DNA of 64,000 nt. Source: Coprinopsis marcescibilis (Eukaryota; Basidiomycota; Agaricomycetes; Agaricales; Psathyrellaceae). Made by a program: the position numbers and the translations under genes. The notes under the pieces were generated by a model, which saw nothing but the letters and a program-made list of their open reading frames with translations, had not been told where the DNA came from and did not search any database. Positions within the stretch are counted from its first letter, which is position 1. Each line of letters begins with the position of its first letter. The stretch is taken from contig ML210269.1 of assembly GCA_004369085.1 (NCBI GenBank), positions 26,808 through 90,807 on the forward strand. Reading direction: 5' to 3'. Below are positions 47,473 to 58,845 of the stretch, piece after piece.

Positions 47473-48917
47473 CTAGTCACTGTCCTCTGTATAGTCGCCA
47501 GAATCGTCGTCAGAGTCAGAATCAGTATCGTAGTCGGAGTCTCCACCATCTTCAGATTCTTCGTCGTTATAACGACATAGGGTTTCCAACATCGCCTCCA
47601 GATCCGATATCTCAGCTTCCATCTCCTCACACTCTTTCACCGCGGTCTTGTTCTCCCAGTGCGTTTGGAATGCCTTCATATGAATCGACGCGGTTTCAAA
47701 CTTTGTTTGCTCCACCTTTCTGTACACGTGTCCCATCTCGACCTTCGTGTCCTGAAGCTCATAGACGGCCTCTTCAACGGAGGAGAGTGTAGCCTTGAGG
47801 TTTAGGATGTCCCGTTCGGAGCCAGACCTCACGAGCTCGAGAATGGCGCTCATCTCGGATTGAGAGAAAGAAGCCCCCAGTGTCTGGCTTGGGGTCTGAA
47901 TAAACGTGTCAGCATGCACTGATACTGAGCCTGATATCTACTTACGACGTGGTCGGGATGGTCATCATGTCTTTCTAAAGCCATGAATTCGAGCTGCGCC
48001 ATGGTCGCCTACATTATCGTTAAACAAGGTTTAGAATCAGTAGACTGAACCGGTGCCCACCTTGCTTGTGTCTCCATCAAGGACGCGTCGAATCAAGGAG
48101 AGATTCGATAAAACTTCTTTTAGCTCTTTTGAACTCGCCACCGGGGTCGAGAAAGGTGGGGTGACTGGTCTCTGCAGTGTGCATAGTTCTGGGTGGGCCG
48201 GGCGAAGGAGATTTTCGACTATCTCCAATGCCGACGAGGTCCCGTTTGATTGGTTACCGAGCCCAAAGCGAGCACAGCTACCCCCCGAGTCTAATATATG
48301 GCTCAAGAACTTTGAATGAGCGAGGATATCTGATTCTCGAGCCTCCATTTCTTGGTGATCCACAACTTCGTCCCAATGGGTCGTGACGATGACGACTTGG
48401 GTCAAGGAGCTAAGTCTCAAGAGCGTGGGAGGCTCTGAAGTCCATGGCTCCAGGATATTGTGAATGATGACGATGCCTGCTGGTCTGGAAAGGTTTCAGA
48501 AATAAAATTTGCTCTCGATGCGTGAGCACTGACGTTGGAGATAGATTCAATTGCTTTAGCTGGGCTTGGATGACTTTCGGGGTCGCAAGCGTTCCATACT
48601 CGAGGGTACCCATCAGCCCTGGAGTATCGATGAGCTTTATCGGGGTGCCATTGTCGAGAGAATATTGGTACGCCCCGACTTGGGCCGTTTGTTGTCCGGT
48701 AGGCGCTTCATTGTAGCCAATGATTTCATTCAAGAACTAACAAACGAGTCTCGTGAGATTAAAGAAGTTTGAATTATTGGCCAATACCGCACTCACTGTA
48801 GATTTTCCCGAATTGGGACTTCCAAGGATCCTGGCGTGGTAGGGTGGATCAGCAAAGAGACCGGCTAGGACTGAGAGCTACCACTCACAAAACCTGAAGG
48901 GAACTCGTGTCGTCCAT
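47473..48917 (-). CDS. AIG1-like GTPase with canonical P-loop and acidic tail (GTPase 2)
   Basis: Paralogue of GTPase 1. Exon 1 starts at 48917 (MDDTSSLQVL). The 34-nt exon 2 (48797-48830) encodes ILGSPNSGKST, a normal Walker A. Exon 3 continues FLNEIIGYNEAPTG, with G3 as KLIDTPGLMG. After an intron ending in ttccag near 48481, the next exon gives GIVIIHNILEPW and the G4-like VVIVTTHWDEV. A later exon carries helical sequence (SQSEMSAILELVRSGSE, VEEAVYELQDTKVEMGHVYR). The C-terminus is extremely acidic (DGGDSDYDTDSDSDDD) with a stop at 47473-47475. Exon phases around the P-loop match GTPase 1 exactly. Likely an active GTP-binding protein; cellular role unknown. Confidence 0.82.
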
Positions 48918-50022
48918 GTCTCTGTGAGATGTTACGCGCAGAAGAATGGGTAGCAGTTGAACACATTCGCACATTCTATATACGTACCACCAGATAGTGA
49001 TTCGTAGGCTGTGAATGCCTCGTGGCTGGAAATCTGCCATAATGGGCATGGTAATTCATACCGATCGAAGATCTTGAAAACTACCAGAGCCCTGAGGAAC
49101 GAGGTGGAGACCGTGACATACATCGTGTATCGGCGCTTAGATAGAAGGTCTGCATGCTGCAACCGCGTGCCGTTAGCAACTGAACTGGAACGACGTCCGC
49201 AATGAATACACTGCGGGCTGTCACACATTCACTAGAACGACCCATTGTCGGAGACAGGGTGTAGATGCCGGCAATATTACAAACCCCAAGACATTTCTAT
49301 CAGGTGAGCTTTGTTTGGGTTCAAAATGTCGGCCCTCGAGGCAGTTGGTGAAATAAGACCAATTTCTTGAAAGTTGGAACTGACGCTCGGCCGCGTACAG
49401 CCACCCCTCTATCTAATCTAGTCTGATCTAATCTAATCGGCTGACTCCATCTCGTCTAATCTAACCAACCTGCCCTGAACTGTAACATCCGGCTGAATCA
49501 TTTGCATTTTGAGGTCTTACTACAGTTAGTATAGTACAGACCACTTCGATCTCCATCCCAAACACTGTAACTCGATATTTCTCCAATATCCGTGATGTTC
49601 GGCGAACGCTCAAACATCTGAACAATTGAACATTTCAAGACCAAGATATCCCAACTGGTCGCATACCATGTACGTATAGATTCAACCTTCTCAGAAACCC
49701 AGCTGGTTAGACGCTAGTAGGATGAGTTTAGTCTCCTCTAGTTATAGTTCCGACGTATCAGGAGTCAGGACATCCGATTGTTAGCGCTGTTACATAGATG
49801 AATCTTCGCCAGTAGACTCCTAGAACATCGGAACTTTGATCTCAGAGGATGTCTGGACATTGAAATTTGACTCAAAATAGGCTTAGCGCTTTATAATTAG
49901 CCATTCAGCATTCCTAACTGCCTCTAGCGCACTGGGTGGATCAAAGATCATGGTAGTGTCGAGGGCATACATAAGGTGACGGCACACATCTCATAGGGTT
50001 GATTCAGCTGCACCTTGATACG
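48918..50022. other. Spacer with short ctaatct repeats
   Basis: Between about 49407 and 49470 the words tctaatct and gatctaat recur several times as a degenerate short tandem repeat. No gene is supported. Confidence 0.45.
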
Positions 50023-51852
50023 ATGCCTTCGTCCGGTGTGTCTGTCGATCCTCTTCTTCTGTAAGTGTTCACAGTCATATAACTCTATGGATTCATAAAG
50101 CACATGCTCAAGCGATTTTGAATGATTGCTCTACAGCTCAGGCCCAATTGTGAGTGCCGCTTCGTGCTCACCCGTGTCGGGGCCATCGATCATTGAGGTA
50201 AATTGACTGCGCTCATGCTCGTTCTATCCAGTTTATGGGCGTATTTGGCTCGTCATTCTTCTTCGGAGTATACCTCACCCAGCTATGTAGGTCCTCGTGT
50301 CTCCAGATCTACTCAACGCTCAAGCTCACTGATATTCTCTGCGTGTTCTTAGATAATTACCTCTCCTACCAACCACCTGCTTCCCGCGGAAATGGGGATG
50401 GAAGGAGTAAAAAAGATCCTATTGCGTTGCGGGTTCTGAGTTCGTATTGTCTCAGCCCCTTGTCACCATCCCTCCCAGCTTAACATCATTTCACAGTCAT
50501 CATAGTGACGATCTTAGAATGTCTAAGCCTGGGGATGGTGACAGACAACGGGTGGCTCATCTTGGTTTCGAGCACGGGGCCAAAGTCCAGCTTGGGCTCT
50601 TCAAATAGGACTGGAGCTGCGATCCCGCCTACCACAGCTTTGAGTGCGTTTTATATGTCTTATTGAGGTCTAGACTCTAACATGGTGAATTCGTCGGATG
50701 TAGTATCGCTCTGCATGCAGTGTTTCTTTGCTTGGTGAGTAATAAGAACAGTGGTGTTGGTGTGGAAGGGTGAGCTGATGTAGACGATAGGAGGATATGG
50801 GTTCTGAGAACGAGTCGGGTTGAACCTGTAGTGTCTGGGACGATCGTCACTGTGCGTTCTCCCTAATCCCATGCCGATTTATTATTGCTCAAACTTACGC
50901 GGAGTCAGCTTTCATCAACACAACTCGCAGCGGGTTTTGTCGTAATGGCTCAAGTACGTAAATCCTTCCGCGACTCTATGCCATTCGCTGTAGCCGGAAA
51001 CGGGCATGCTTTACGGAATATGCTGACAATTGAATCTGCGGTGATAGTTTGTCAAGGCGGAATATGATATCGCAAAATTGACGAGGTTCAGCTATAGTTC
51101 TGCTATATACCTCTGTGCGAACCTGGCGTGTGATGTTGTTATCACTGTCACGCTTTTCCTCATGGTGCGTTACCCCGATGATAGTACTATTCGTCTGGTT
51201 CTCCCTATCGTTTAGACATGGAGGTCGCTAATACCCTTGAATAGCTCCGCAGGTACAAATTGCAAACAAAATTGCGGTCTACGAGGAACGTGTTGGATAG
51301 TCTAAGTAGGTTGACGATTGAGAATGGGCTGGTGTTGACGGTTTGCGTTGCGTTGGCTTTGGGATTCTTTTTTGCTCGGCCCAATGATATGGTTTATATG
51401 ACATTGTGAGTTTCCTCTGCTTTTTCTATGCTTACTACTACTGACAATGAGATGGTGTTAGCCATTGGATAACAGGCAGGATGTACGTTGCGCGAATCAT
51501 AAATGGTCTACTTCACTACACAACTAACCATGTCATTGACATTCGTAGATATGCAAACGTACTCCTCGCTTCCGTTAACAATCGGAGCAAGCATCAGCAA
51601 CAGGTGGAAGGGACGGCGATTATATCCGGGTTGAACTGTGTGGAGTTTAAGTCTGAGTCTGGGTTCGAGTCATCGGGAGTGGCGAATGGAGTCACAAACA
51701 CGAGTTCAACAGGAATAATCGCGAGGGGGGCAGCGAGCGACACCCATTCGGTGGGACTCCCTTCCACGGCAGGGGTACATAATTCGGATCTGGAATATGG
51801 ACAGAGTTGGATACTTGCAAAGTCTGACAAAGTCTCGTTGGATTCGTCGTAG
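50023..51852 (+). CDS. DUF6534-like multi-helix membrane protein (copy 2)
   Basis: Starts ATG at 50023 (MPSSGVSVDPLLL) and is broken by many short introns. Recoverable segments in order are FMGVFGSSFFFGVYLTQL, NYLSYQPPASRGNGDG, DPIALRVL, IIIVTILECLSLGMVTDNGW, CMQCFFAWRVWVLSN-like sequence, VKAEYDIAKLTRFSYSSAIY, LACDVVITVTLFLML, the loop STRNVLDSLSRLTIENGLV, LTVCVALALGFFFARP, and the terminal family block ANVLLASVNNRSKHQ. A long Ser/Gly/Thr-rich tail follows, with a stop at 51850-51852. The LRSTRN...LTIENGL and LLASVNNR elements match DUF6534. Coding is interrupted at several points between 50.6 and 51.1 kb where exon joins are uncertain, so partial decay cannot be excluded. Confidence 0.65.
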
Positions 51853-52917
51853 GTCTAGTTAACAACTTCAGGTATTTAAAATGTGGCATCCACAAGTACC
51901 TAGCAGAGTCTAGATACGAACCGAATCATACATAGTATGTACCCTAAAAGTTGAGATGTGTCGTTCGATGGGGACGATATCACGATTTCATAGATTAGAT
52001 TGTGGCTGTGTTGCTTATTCGTAGATAACGCTACAACGTGACGGCGATACAGTCGAAATCGCAAATTGCCTGCTATCAAGCAGACTTATAGTGCGCCAGA
52101 TCGTAAAACCGAATCCACATTATCCATCAGCGTGAGGCTTGGGCTTGGCTCTGAAGAAGAGTGTTGGTTCCGGCCTTCTACCAGTACTGCAGCTTGTCAG
52201 GGATTTGGGAGCAGTTACCCTACGAATCTCTGGAACCGATGGAAATTGTAAATATTATCGTGATGCGATTGCACGTAGTACTATGTAGAGATCAGTGTAT
52301 GATCTGTGTTGGGCGCAAATCAATGGATAGCCTGCCAAAATGGGGGTCGCCATGAGCAACAGTTGAGTCGGATTGACCAATCAATTACGCGCATTCTGCA
52401 ATGTGCGTTGATCTGACGGTTAGCACTCTAGCCGAAGTCGGTTAATTGGCTCTGCGGATGGTAGACGGGGTGCCTATAGTCCGTGTGAGCATCCGTCCGC
52501 CGTGGAAACGATAGCAGACGCAGGTTGCAGCGCAGTATATCGGCTATTATCTTACCGGGCAGTCACCTTGATCAAGCACTGAGTTATATGCAGTAATACG
52601 GCGAACTCACCCCATTGTTGTGCAGAATCGGAAGAATGATTCAAGGCATTGAGAACTGTGTGAATGCTGGTCGGCCACGGGTCATGGGCGCGTGAAACCT
52701 GCTTGACTTGTATTCAACCACCATTATGCGCAACCAACACCCCCGTCTTATGAGCATCACTCTTCTTCTCAAGTGCTACTAGTAGGCCCGATGGATATGT
52801 AATTGAAACCAATAAATAGAAGGATACGGCACCTGGCGCCAAAAAGAAGCGCTTACGAATGACTACGCACTGTGCCATAGTTTATCCCTTTGGGAACTTT
52901 GCAGTTTATTCTCAGAA
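51853..52917. other. Spacer upstream of UPO-4
   Basis: No gene or repeat recognised; promoter-proximal part resembles the UPO-2 upstream region (tttggg...ttgc...ctca before the TATA box). Confidence 0.4.
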
Positions 52918-52925
52918 TATAAATA
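52918..52925 (+). promoter_or_regulatory. TATA box of UPO-4
   Basis: TATAAATA, 106 bp upstream of the UPO-4 ATG and followed by GGGAGGTA, matching UPO-2. Confidence 0.65.
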
Positions 52926-53023
52926 GGGAGGTACTCTGTTTCTCCAAGACTCAGCAAGGATTCCAGATTCATACCCCTCTACTCTCTCTTTCACCAGCTT
53001 ATCTCCTAAACTCACCGATCATA

Positions 53024-54118
53024 ATGGTTCACATTTGCCTTACTTCACTGGCTCTTGGAGTCGTGACTCTGTCTTCGGCTCTCGCGTTCCCAACATATGA
53101 GCCGCTCGGCTTGAGTGAGAGGCAGCTGGCTGAGGCCACGTCGAACCGCGGCGGCGGGGGTGGCGGCCCCGGCGCCAAATTGCCTCCCCCACCACCTGGT
53201 CCGCCATCGTTCACTGGCCCCAAACTCGTCGATGACGCCAGACACCCTTGGCAGCCCACTCGACCAGGTGATATCCGAGGTCCTTGTCCCGGTCTCAACA
53301 CCCTTGCCTCCCATGGCGTGAGTCCGATGTTTATGATTCGATTGGAGTATGTCACTCACTGATTACTTTAGTATCTACCTAGGGACGGCGTCGCCAGTCC
53401 AGAGCAGATCATCAAGGCAGTTCAAGAAGGCTTCAACATGGACAACGAACTAGCCAGGTTCACGACTTACATCGCTCATTTACTCGACGGTAATCCCATC
53501 ACCGATCTGCTCAGCATTGGAGGTAAGACTCCTAGGACTGGGCCTGATCCTCCTCGCCCTGCAATCGTCGGCGGAATTAGCAATCATGGCACCTTCGAGG
53601 GCGACGGTAGCATGACCAGAGGTCAGTTCTCCTGTTGAAACGCAGAGTTTGAAAAGTTAAAATCCTGATCTTCAAATCCAGCAGATGCGTTCTTTGGTGA
53701 TAATTCTGCCTTCAATCCCGCCCTGTTCGAAGAGGTGAGTACACACTCATCCCCGTATTGAGCCTCCTCTGACAAATATATTTAGTTCAAAGACTTCAGC
53801 AACAGATTCGGTGGCGGTTTCTNNNNNNNNNNNNNNNNNNNNNNNNNNNNNNNNNNNNNNNNNNNNNNNNNNNNNNNNNNNNNNNNNNNNNNNNNNNNNN
53901 NNNNNNNNNNNNNNNNNNNNNNNNNNNNNNNNNNNNNNNNNNNNNNNNNNNNNNNNNNNNNNNNNNNNNNNNNNNNNAACAAGACTATCAAGGGCTTGTA
54001 TCCCAACCCAACCGGTGTCCTTCGTCGCAACTTGAACATCAACCTCAACTTTTTCTACCAGTCCCTTGGCGGTGGATCCGAAAGCTGCCCGCAAGTCTTC
54101 CCCTATGGCCAGAACTGA
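53024..54118 (+). CDS. UPO-4: unspecific peroxygenase, interrupted by an assembly gap
   Basis: Closest to UPO-2. Exons 53024-53317, 53372-53621, 53682-53734 and 53786-54118; the last contains 155 Ns. The start is the ATG of MVHICLTSLALGVV; an in-frame upstream ATG at 52859 precedes the TATA box and is rejected. The signal peptide, Gly-rich run, poly-Pro linker, heme Cys in RGPCPGLNTLASHG and EGD in EGDGSMTR are present. After the gap the C-terminus reads NKTIKGLYPNPTGVL and ends SCPQVFPYGQN. The acid-base Arg/Glu and the first Cys of the late disulfide fall in the gap. Exons 2 and 3 are 250 and 53 nt, as in the paralogues. No frameshift is seen in readable parts, so it is probably a functional gene with missing sequence. 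Confidence 0.9.
53823..53977. other. Assembly gap (155 Ns) inside UPO-4
   Basis: Run of N within the last exon. Comparison with UPO-2 predicts about 386 missing bases here, so the gap length is probably only an estimate. Confidence 0.95.
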
Positions 54119-55223
54119 GCTAGTACATCTGTGTCACGACCCAATGATTGTATTCTCTTATTTATTTATTTATTTAGAGTTCTTCTCTTACCTGTTGACT
54201 GTGGTAAAATAAGAATATCCGTTTTTAATATCCTTCGTTGGCGGTAGTCTTGAATTCCCTGCAGGTGAAGTTGAGAGATGACAGATTCGACTTGGAGTCG
54301 ACCCGGAGGCCTGAGCATGAGGATCGAATTCGTCGTCGACCTCATAGGCTGTCGATCATCGATCAAACTTCGGCCTTTGCCGAGTGCACTCTCTTTGCAA
54401 TTTGCAACCTGAGGGGCGCCGAGGCCATTGACACCGATCTTCAGGAAAATGAAGTTGCAATGAGTCCCACGCACAACATGAATCGTAGTAGTGTTGTCCT
54501 ACCAGTTTAGCCCTTGAGATACGTAGAATTCTTATACTGGTGTTCATTCGCAGATTTCTTGCACCACATGTACTTAGCCTTGTTTCAACCAATTTTTAGG
54601 CAAGGATTTACACTGTGCATCATGAATCGGAGTCTCGTACACATGGCGAGCACGATATGCGCTTCGTTTTTCATCAATAGCAAGCATATGCACCCGTTTT
54701 GTTGCAGCCTTAGCACGCGACTGAGTGAAACCCAATGTATTATCCTTCCTTTCTAACAGTCTGCCCATATAATCCATCTTGAAGGCCCGCATCTCGGTCA
54801 CTATTCAATTGCTCGCCATGGATCCACAACGAGCGCTGCGGTTGAAGTCTCCTAATTCAGTCTTTACCGTTGGCGCATGGTCTAATCACTTCCACCGAGC
54901 TTCGACTCGGACAATCAGACTCTGCGATACCGGTATTAAGTAGGGTACATGACAACGAGCAAAGTCCCCAAGCCCAATCAACCACATCACCGTCCATGTG
55001 AAATACATATGCTGCATTGAAAGACACCATTGTATAAATACCGCGCCTTTTTAACTCACTTGCTTTTTTTTTGTCCCGCACACCTGAACGCTGTTCTGGG
55101 TTGTGGACTTGCCCCAGTTCAATTCTCTCACTTCTACTTCATTTCTCCCTCGGATTTCAAATCTCAATATAAGATATCCGTCATTCACCTTCATTTTTAA
55201 CAGTCCTTTAAAATAGACTCGAA
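54119..55223. other. Spacer; TATA-like box before the seven-helix gene
   Basis: A tttattta run near 54155-54180 lies in the UPO-4 3' flank. TATAAATA at 55033-55040 is 190 bp upstream of the next ATG. No gene is supported between. Confidence 0.4.
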
Positions 55224-56630
55224 ATGTCTACTCTGTCCGACGACGAGCTGGGCATGGCATTTGGTGAGGTCATGTACGTCAATATCATGCTCAGTCTCCT
55301 CGACGTCGGTACGTCCTCGTTGCCTCCTCCACAAATAAGCCTATCCTGATTAAAACCATATAATCAACCTTCCACCAAATCCCCACGCATTCATCCGCGC
55401 GTGCGCCAACACCGCCAACCCACGCACGCACGCAGGCATCCAGCTATTCATGTTCCTCTATGGCCTCAGCGTCTACCTCGAGTCGCCTGCCTCACTCCGC
55501 AAAGGCCGCTCGCCCTACATCTTCCTCAGCTTCATAATCTTCGCCATGGCATGCATCAGCGGCACAATCGACTGCGCCTTCCTCTTCAAGGTCTTCATGG
55601 CCAGTACCTCCCCCTACGACTTCCTCGTTCAGTTCATCGAACTTGATGGCACACCCGTGCGGTTCACGAGCGAAGTCATGTTCACAATCGTCGTCTTCAT
55701 CGGCGATGGCTTACTCGTGAGTCTTTCTCAGACTCTAGGTGCGAGAGAGGGACATGGACTGACAAAATGCACGTTAGCTGTACCGATGTTTCATCATATG
55801 GAGCGATAAGAGGCTTGTAATTATCCTTCCAACACTCACTTACCTCGCCGGTGTCGGTACGTCCACTTTTCCTCACCCCTACCCTCTCCTTCCCACTTAT
55901 TCTCTATACCCAACCAGGAATGGGCATCGACAGCCTCATCCCAGCCTCCTCAATGTCAACTCGAGCAAGCCGCGTAGCCTGGATATTCCTGCTCGTATCC
56001 ACCAACATAATCATCACAGCCCTCATTTCCTTCCGCCTCCTGCGCGCCCGCTCCCGTCTCGCAAAGCTGCTCCCAGACCGTACAAACACTCTCGACACCT
56101 ACAGCGGCGTAATCGCAATCCTCATCGAAAGCGCTGCCCCACTCTCAATATTCGGCCTTGCATTCGCTTCGAACATGATCTACAGCTTCAATAACGCGAC
56201 TATACCTAGTGAATTGGCGCAGTACATCCTCGCCGGGCTGTTCTATTCGTTCACGGTGCGTCATGCTTCTGCGTACCTTCCTTTGATGTGCACTAATACT
56301 CCCCCCTGATAGGCACTATCCCCCCAGATGATCATTTTCCGCGTCACAACAGGCCGCTCCTGGCTCTCAAACCCCAACTTCCACAACGCCTCTGGGGACT
56401 CGATCCTTTCCAAACCAATCGTTTTCGCACAGCACACCCCAGCTGAGCAATCCTTCCTCATCGCCACACAGCCTGGCACGGGCGAATCCTCAAGCGTTGA
56501 AGGAGAGAATTCGGATGGAGGCTCGGTCGAGCTACGCCAAAGAACCACCGCCCATGCACACTTGACGAGCGCACCCGAGACTGTAGAGATACAGACCAGT
56601 GATCGTCCAACTGGAGAAAAGGCGGTTTGA
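55224..56630 (+). CDS. Seven-helix membrane protein of a basidiomycete family
   Basis: Five exons: 55224-55308, 55436-55716, 55778-55856, 55918-56255 and 56313-56630, giving 366 residues with consistent phases. Helices can be read as VMYVNIMLSLLDVGIQLFMF, YIFLSFIIFAMACISGTI, SEVMFTIVVFIGDGLLLY, LVIILPTLTYLAGVGMGI, AWIFLLVSTNIIITALISF, TYSGVIAILIESAAPLSIF and LAQYILAGLFYSFTAL. The signature-like elements GDGLLLYRCFIIW and IESAAPLSIFG are typical of a large Agaricomycete membrane family of unknown function. It is related in topology to, but not alignable by eye with, the DUF6533 and DUF6534 genes nearby. The cytosolic tail of about 90 residues is Ser/Thr/Glu-rich. A receptor role is only an analogy. 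The gene looks intact. Confidence 0.78.
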
Positions 56631-57043
56631 GTCTTGAAACTTGCTTTCGACGACTTTCTCAGGTTTCGGCTAGTTTCGGTTCGTTTCTTTATGTTCAAGT
56701 GGTCACTCCTCCCTACTAACTCTTGCTGGGCTATCTCGTCAGCGAGGGAAATTGTCAGAGTTTCCTTGTATATCGCCTTCCATTCGTCGTAGATGGTACA
56801 GATTCGGATACCCACCACACTCATTTCAATCTTCTCCACAAAACTACTCACCACTATACCCCCTTGTTCCAATCACATACATACCAAACTGGTACATTAG
56901 AATCAGACATAAACCCTCCACACAAATCAATAAAATCAGATTTCGCAGCGATACGCACAACCATAACAAAAGAAATAACTCAAAATTGATTAGGGAACGC
57001 GGCCCACCAACATATCCTTCTCCGCTAGCGTCCCTCCTATCAT
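56631..57043. other. Convergent spacer
   Basis: 3' flanks of the seven-helix gene and the DUF1996 gene; no gene seen. Confidence 0.4.
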
Positions 57044-58845
57044 TCACGCAGGCGTAATAACAGCGGGCGCAACAGTCACAGCCGGACCAGGTGCCTTTGT
57101 GACCGGGATCGAATCGCAATTCGGTTGCAATGGGTTCGGGTTTGCCCCAGGGCCCGGCCAGCACACAGTCCACGGCGGAACCACAATCGCAGGTGGGGCG
57201 GTAGGCGATGGTGCAGCAGTCGTAGTCGAAATGGCATCGCAGTTAGGTACCACAGTCGCGAAGCCTGGACCTTCTTGTATAGGGTTGCAGCCAGGGAGTT
57301 TCTCAAGGTCTAGTTCGAGATGTCCGTTAGCACAGGTACGACGGAAAAGAGGATTATGGAGACGCACATGCATCCTCAACGATCTCGTCGATCTTGTTAG
57401 GTTGCCTGCACTTGTTCATCGAATCCGTATCTTGAACAGTCAAAGCCGGGCAGTTGGTGGGGATGCCATCGCCACCTGTGCACACGTCCATCGCTCTTTG
57501 CAATGAATCGCCTTCCCAGCCAAAGACGTAGTCGGCGTGCTGCCCGAATCCGGTGCTACACCGGGCGTCAGTATCTTGTGTGATAGAGAAAGCGGCAAAA
57601 TGTAGGCTCACGGATCGCCCATACTGAAGACAAACGGCTGCTTGCCGTTGCTAGGCCAAAGGCTAACGTCATTGAACGGTCGAGTATCCCAGTTGATCTC
57701 CATAAAGAGGAGAGGAAGTCGGACTGGGTGCGTATCCGGGCAGTCAGTGCCAAAGATTTGCAGGCCTTCCGGACTGAGGGGTCCGCTAGGATGTGCGACG
57801 TGACTCTACAACCTTCATTAACACCACATTCGTCCAAAAGGAAGAAACTTTCGCACCGAATGATCAGGGGTGTCGAGGTTAACACCATCCCAGCATCTAA
57901 AAATAACGGTCAGTCAGACTTAAAAAGGCGTTTGAGTATGAAGTACGCACTGAGGGAAGAAGATGTTTGAACGAATTCCCTCGGGACATGGGGTAGTTGG
58001 GAGATGGAAACTATCACCAGGGTAACCAGGGGTTCCTCCGCCACCAGGAATTTCCGCACCAAAGCATCTGAAGGTCAGAGCTCTCGACTCGGTGCGCCTG
58101 ATATCAATATCTCCGTTGCGTCGCATCGGGTTTCCAGTGATCATACGGAAGCCCTTACAAATGAGGGTCACTATGTGGGCGCAAAGTGAAGTGAAACTTG
58201 GACACACCTTTGCAAAGGCCTGGATCTTGAGGTTCTTGGTAGGAGCTCGAGGCTGGAAGTAATAGACAGTCATTCCTCCAGCTACCAATCCAGGACCGGT
58301 GTTGTGGTTGGCCATTTGAGGAACCTAAAGAAGGTCGGTTATTAAGATAAATGGTAAAGTCGAAAAGAATAACACTTACGCGGATGAAAGTACCGTTGGG
58401 ATGCTTGAAGTAAAGGACAGCGGTCCAATAGTTTGACTTGTCCTCGACAAACCGACAAGTTGTGCAAGTCGATGTTTCAGAAATGTCGATATTGGGATCC
58501 ATGGAAAAGTTGAATCTATATTCTCCGAAAATCAGACCAAGAAATGAGCCAACACAGGCTAGCACTTACGCATTCTATTTCCAAATCACGTCGGCAGTAA
58601 GGAATCTTGCCTCGTCTTGAGAACAACTTGAAACTCACTCCGCCAACAATTTGGTGCAGATGCGGCGAAACCATTCCAGGAGTCACCAGCCTTGCACAAG
58701 GGTTAGTGGGTCGTGCGCATGTCGTTGGCAATGGTACTCACGGATCAGACCGCTCAGTGACGAGCTGAGAGCAAGGGAATCGGATAAGAGCATGGGCGAA
58801 CGGCAAGGCCAGCCCAATCACAATCTGTAGGGATCTCCACTGCAT
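57044..58845 (-). CDS. Secreted DUF1996 protein
   Basis: Extracellular or wall-associated protein of the DUF1996 family; biochemical function not established. It starts at 58845 with a signal peptide (MQWRSLQIVIGLALPFAHA). Exons 58742-58845, 58639-58690, a 5-nt exon 58570-58574 and 58380-58515 are well supported; further exons run to the stop at 57044. Family landmarks in order are CSQLVTERSDPLVTPG, HLHQIVGGNAFNFSMD, CRFVEDKSNYWTAVLYF, GGMTVYYFQP, FAKGFRMITGNPMR, CPEGIRSNIFFPQCWDG, DCPDTHPVRLPLLFMEINWD, FVFSMGDPTGFGQHADYVFG and CTGGDGIPTNCPAL. A Pro/Ala/Thr-rich tail is appended after the domain. Many paired Cys fit a disulfide-stabilised secreted protein. Complete at both ends. Confidence 0.92.

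Noticed and set aside
52859..53023. Upstream in-frame ATG for UPO-4
   Set aside because: It lies upstream of the TATA box and would place 55 residues before a good signal peptide; the downstream ATG matches UPO-2.
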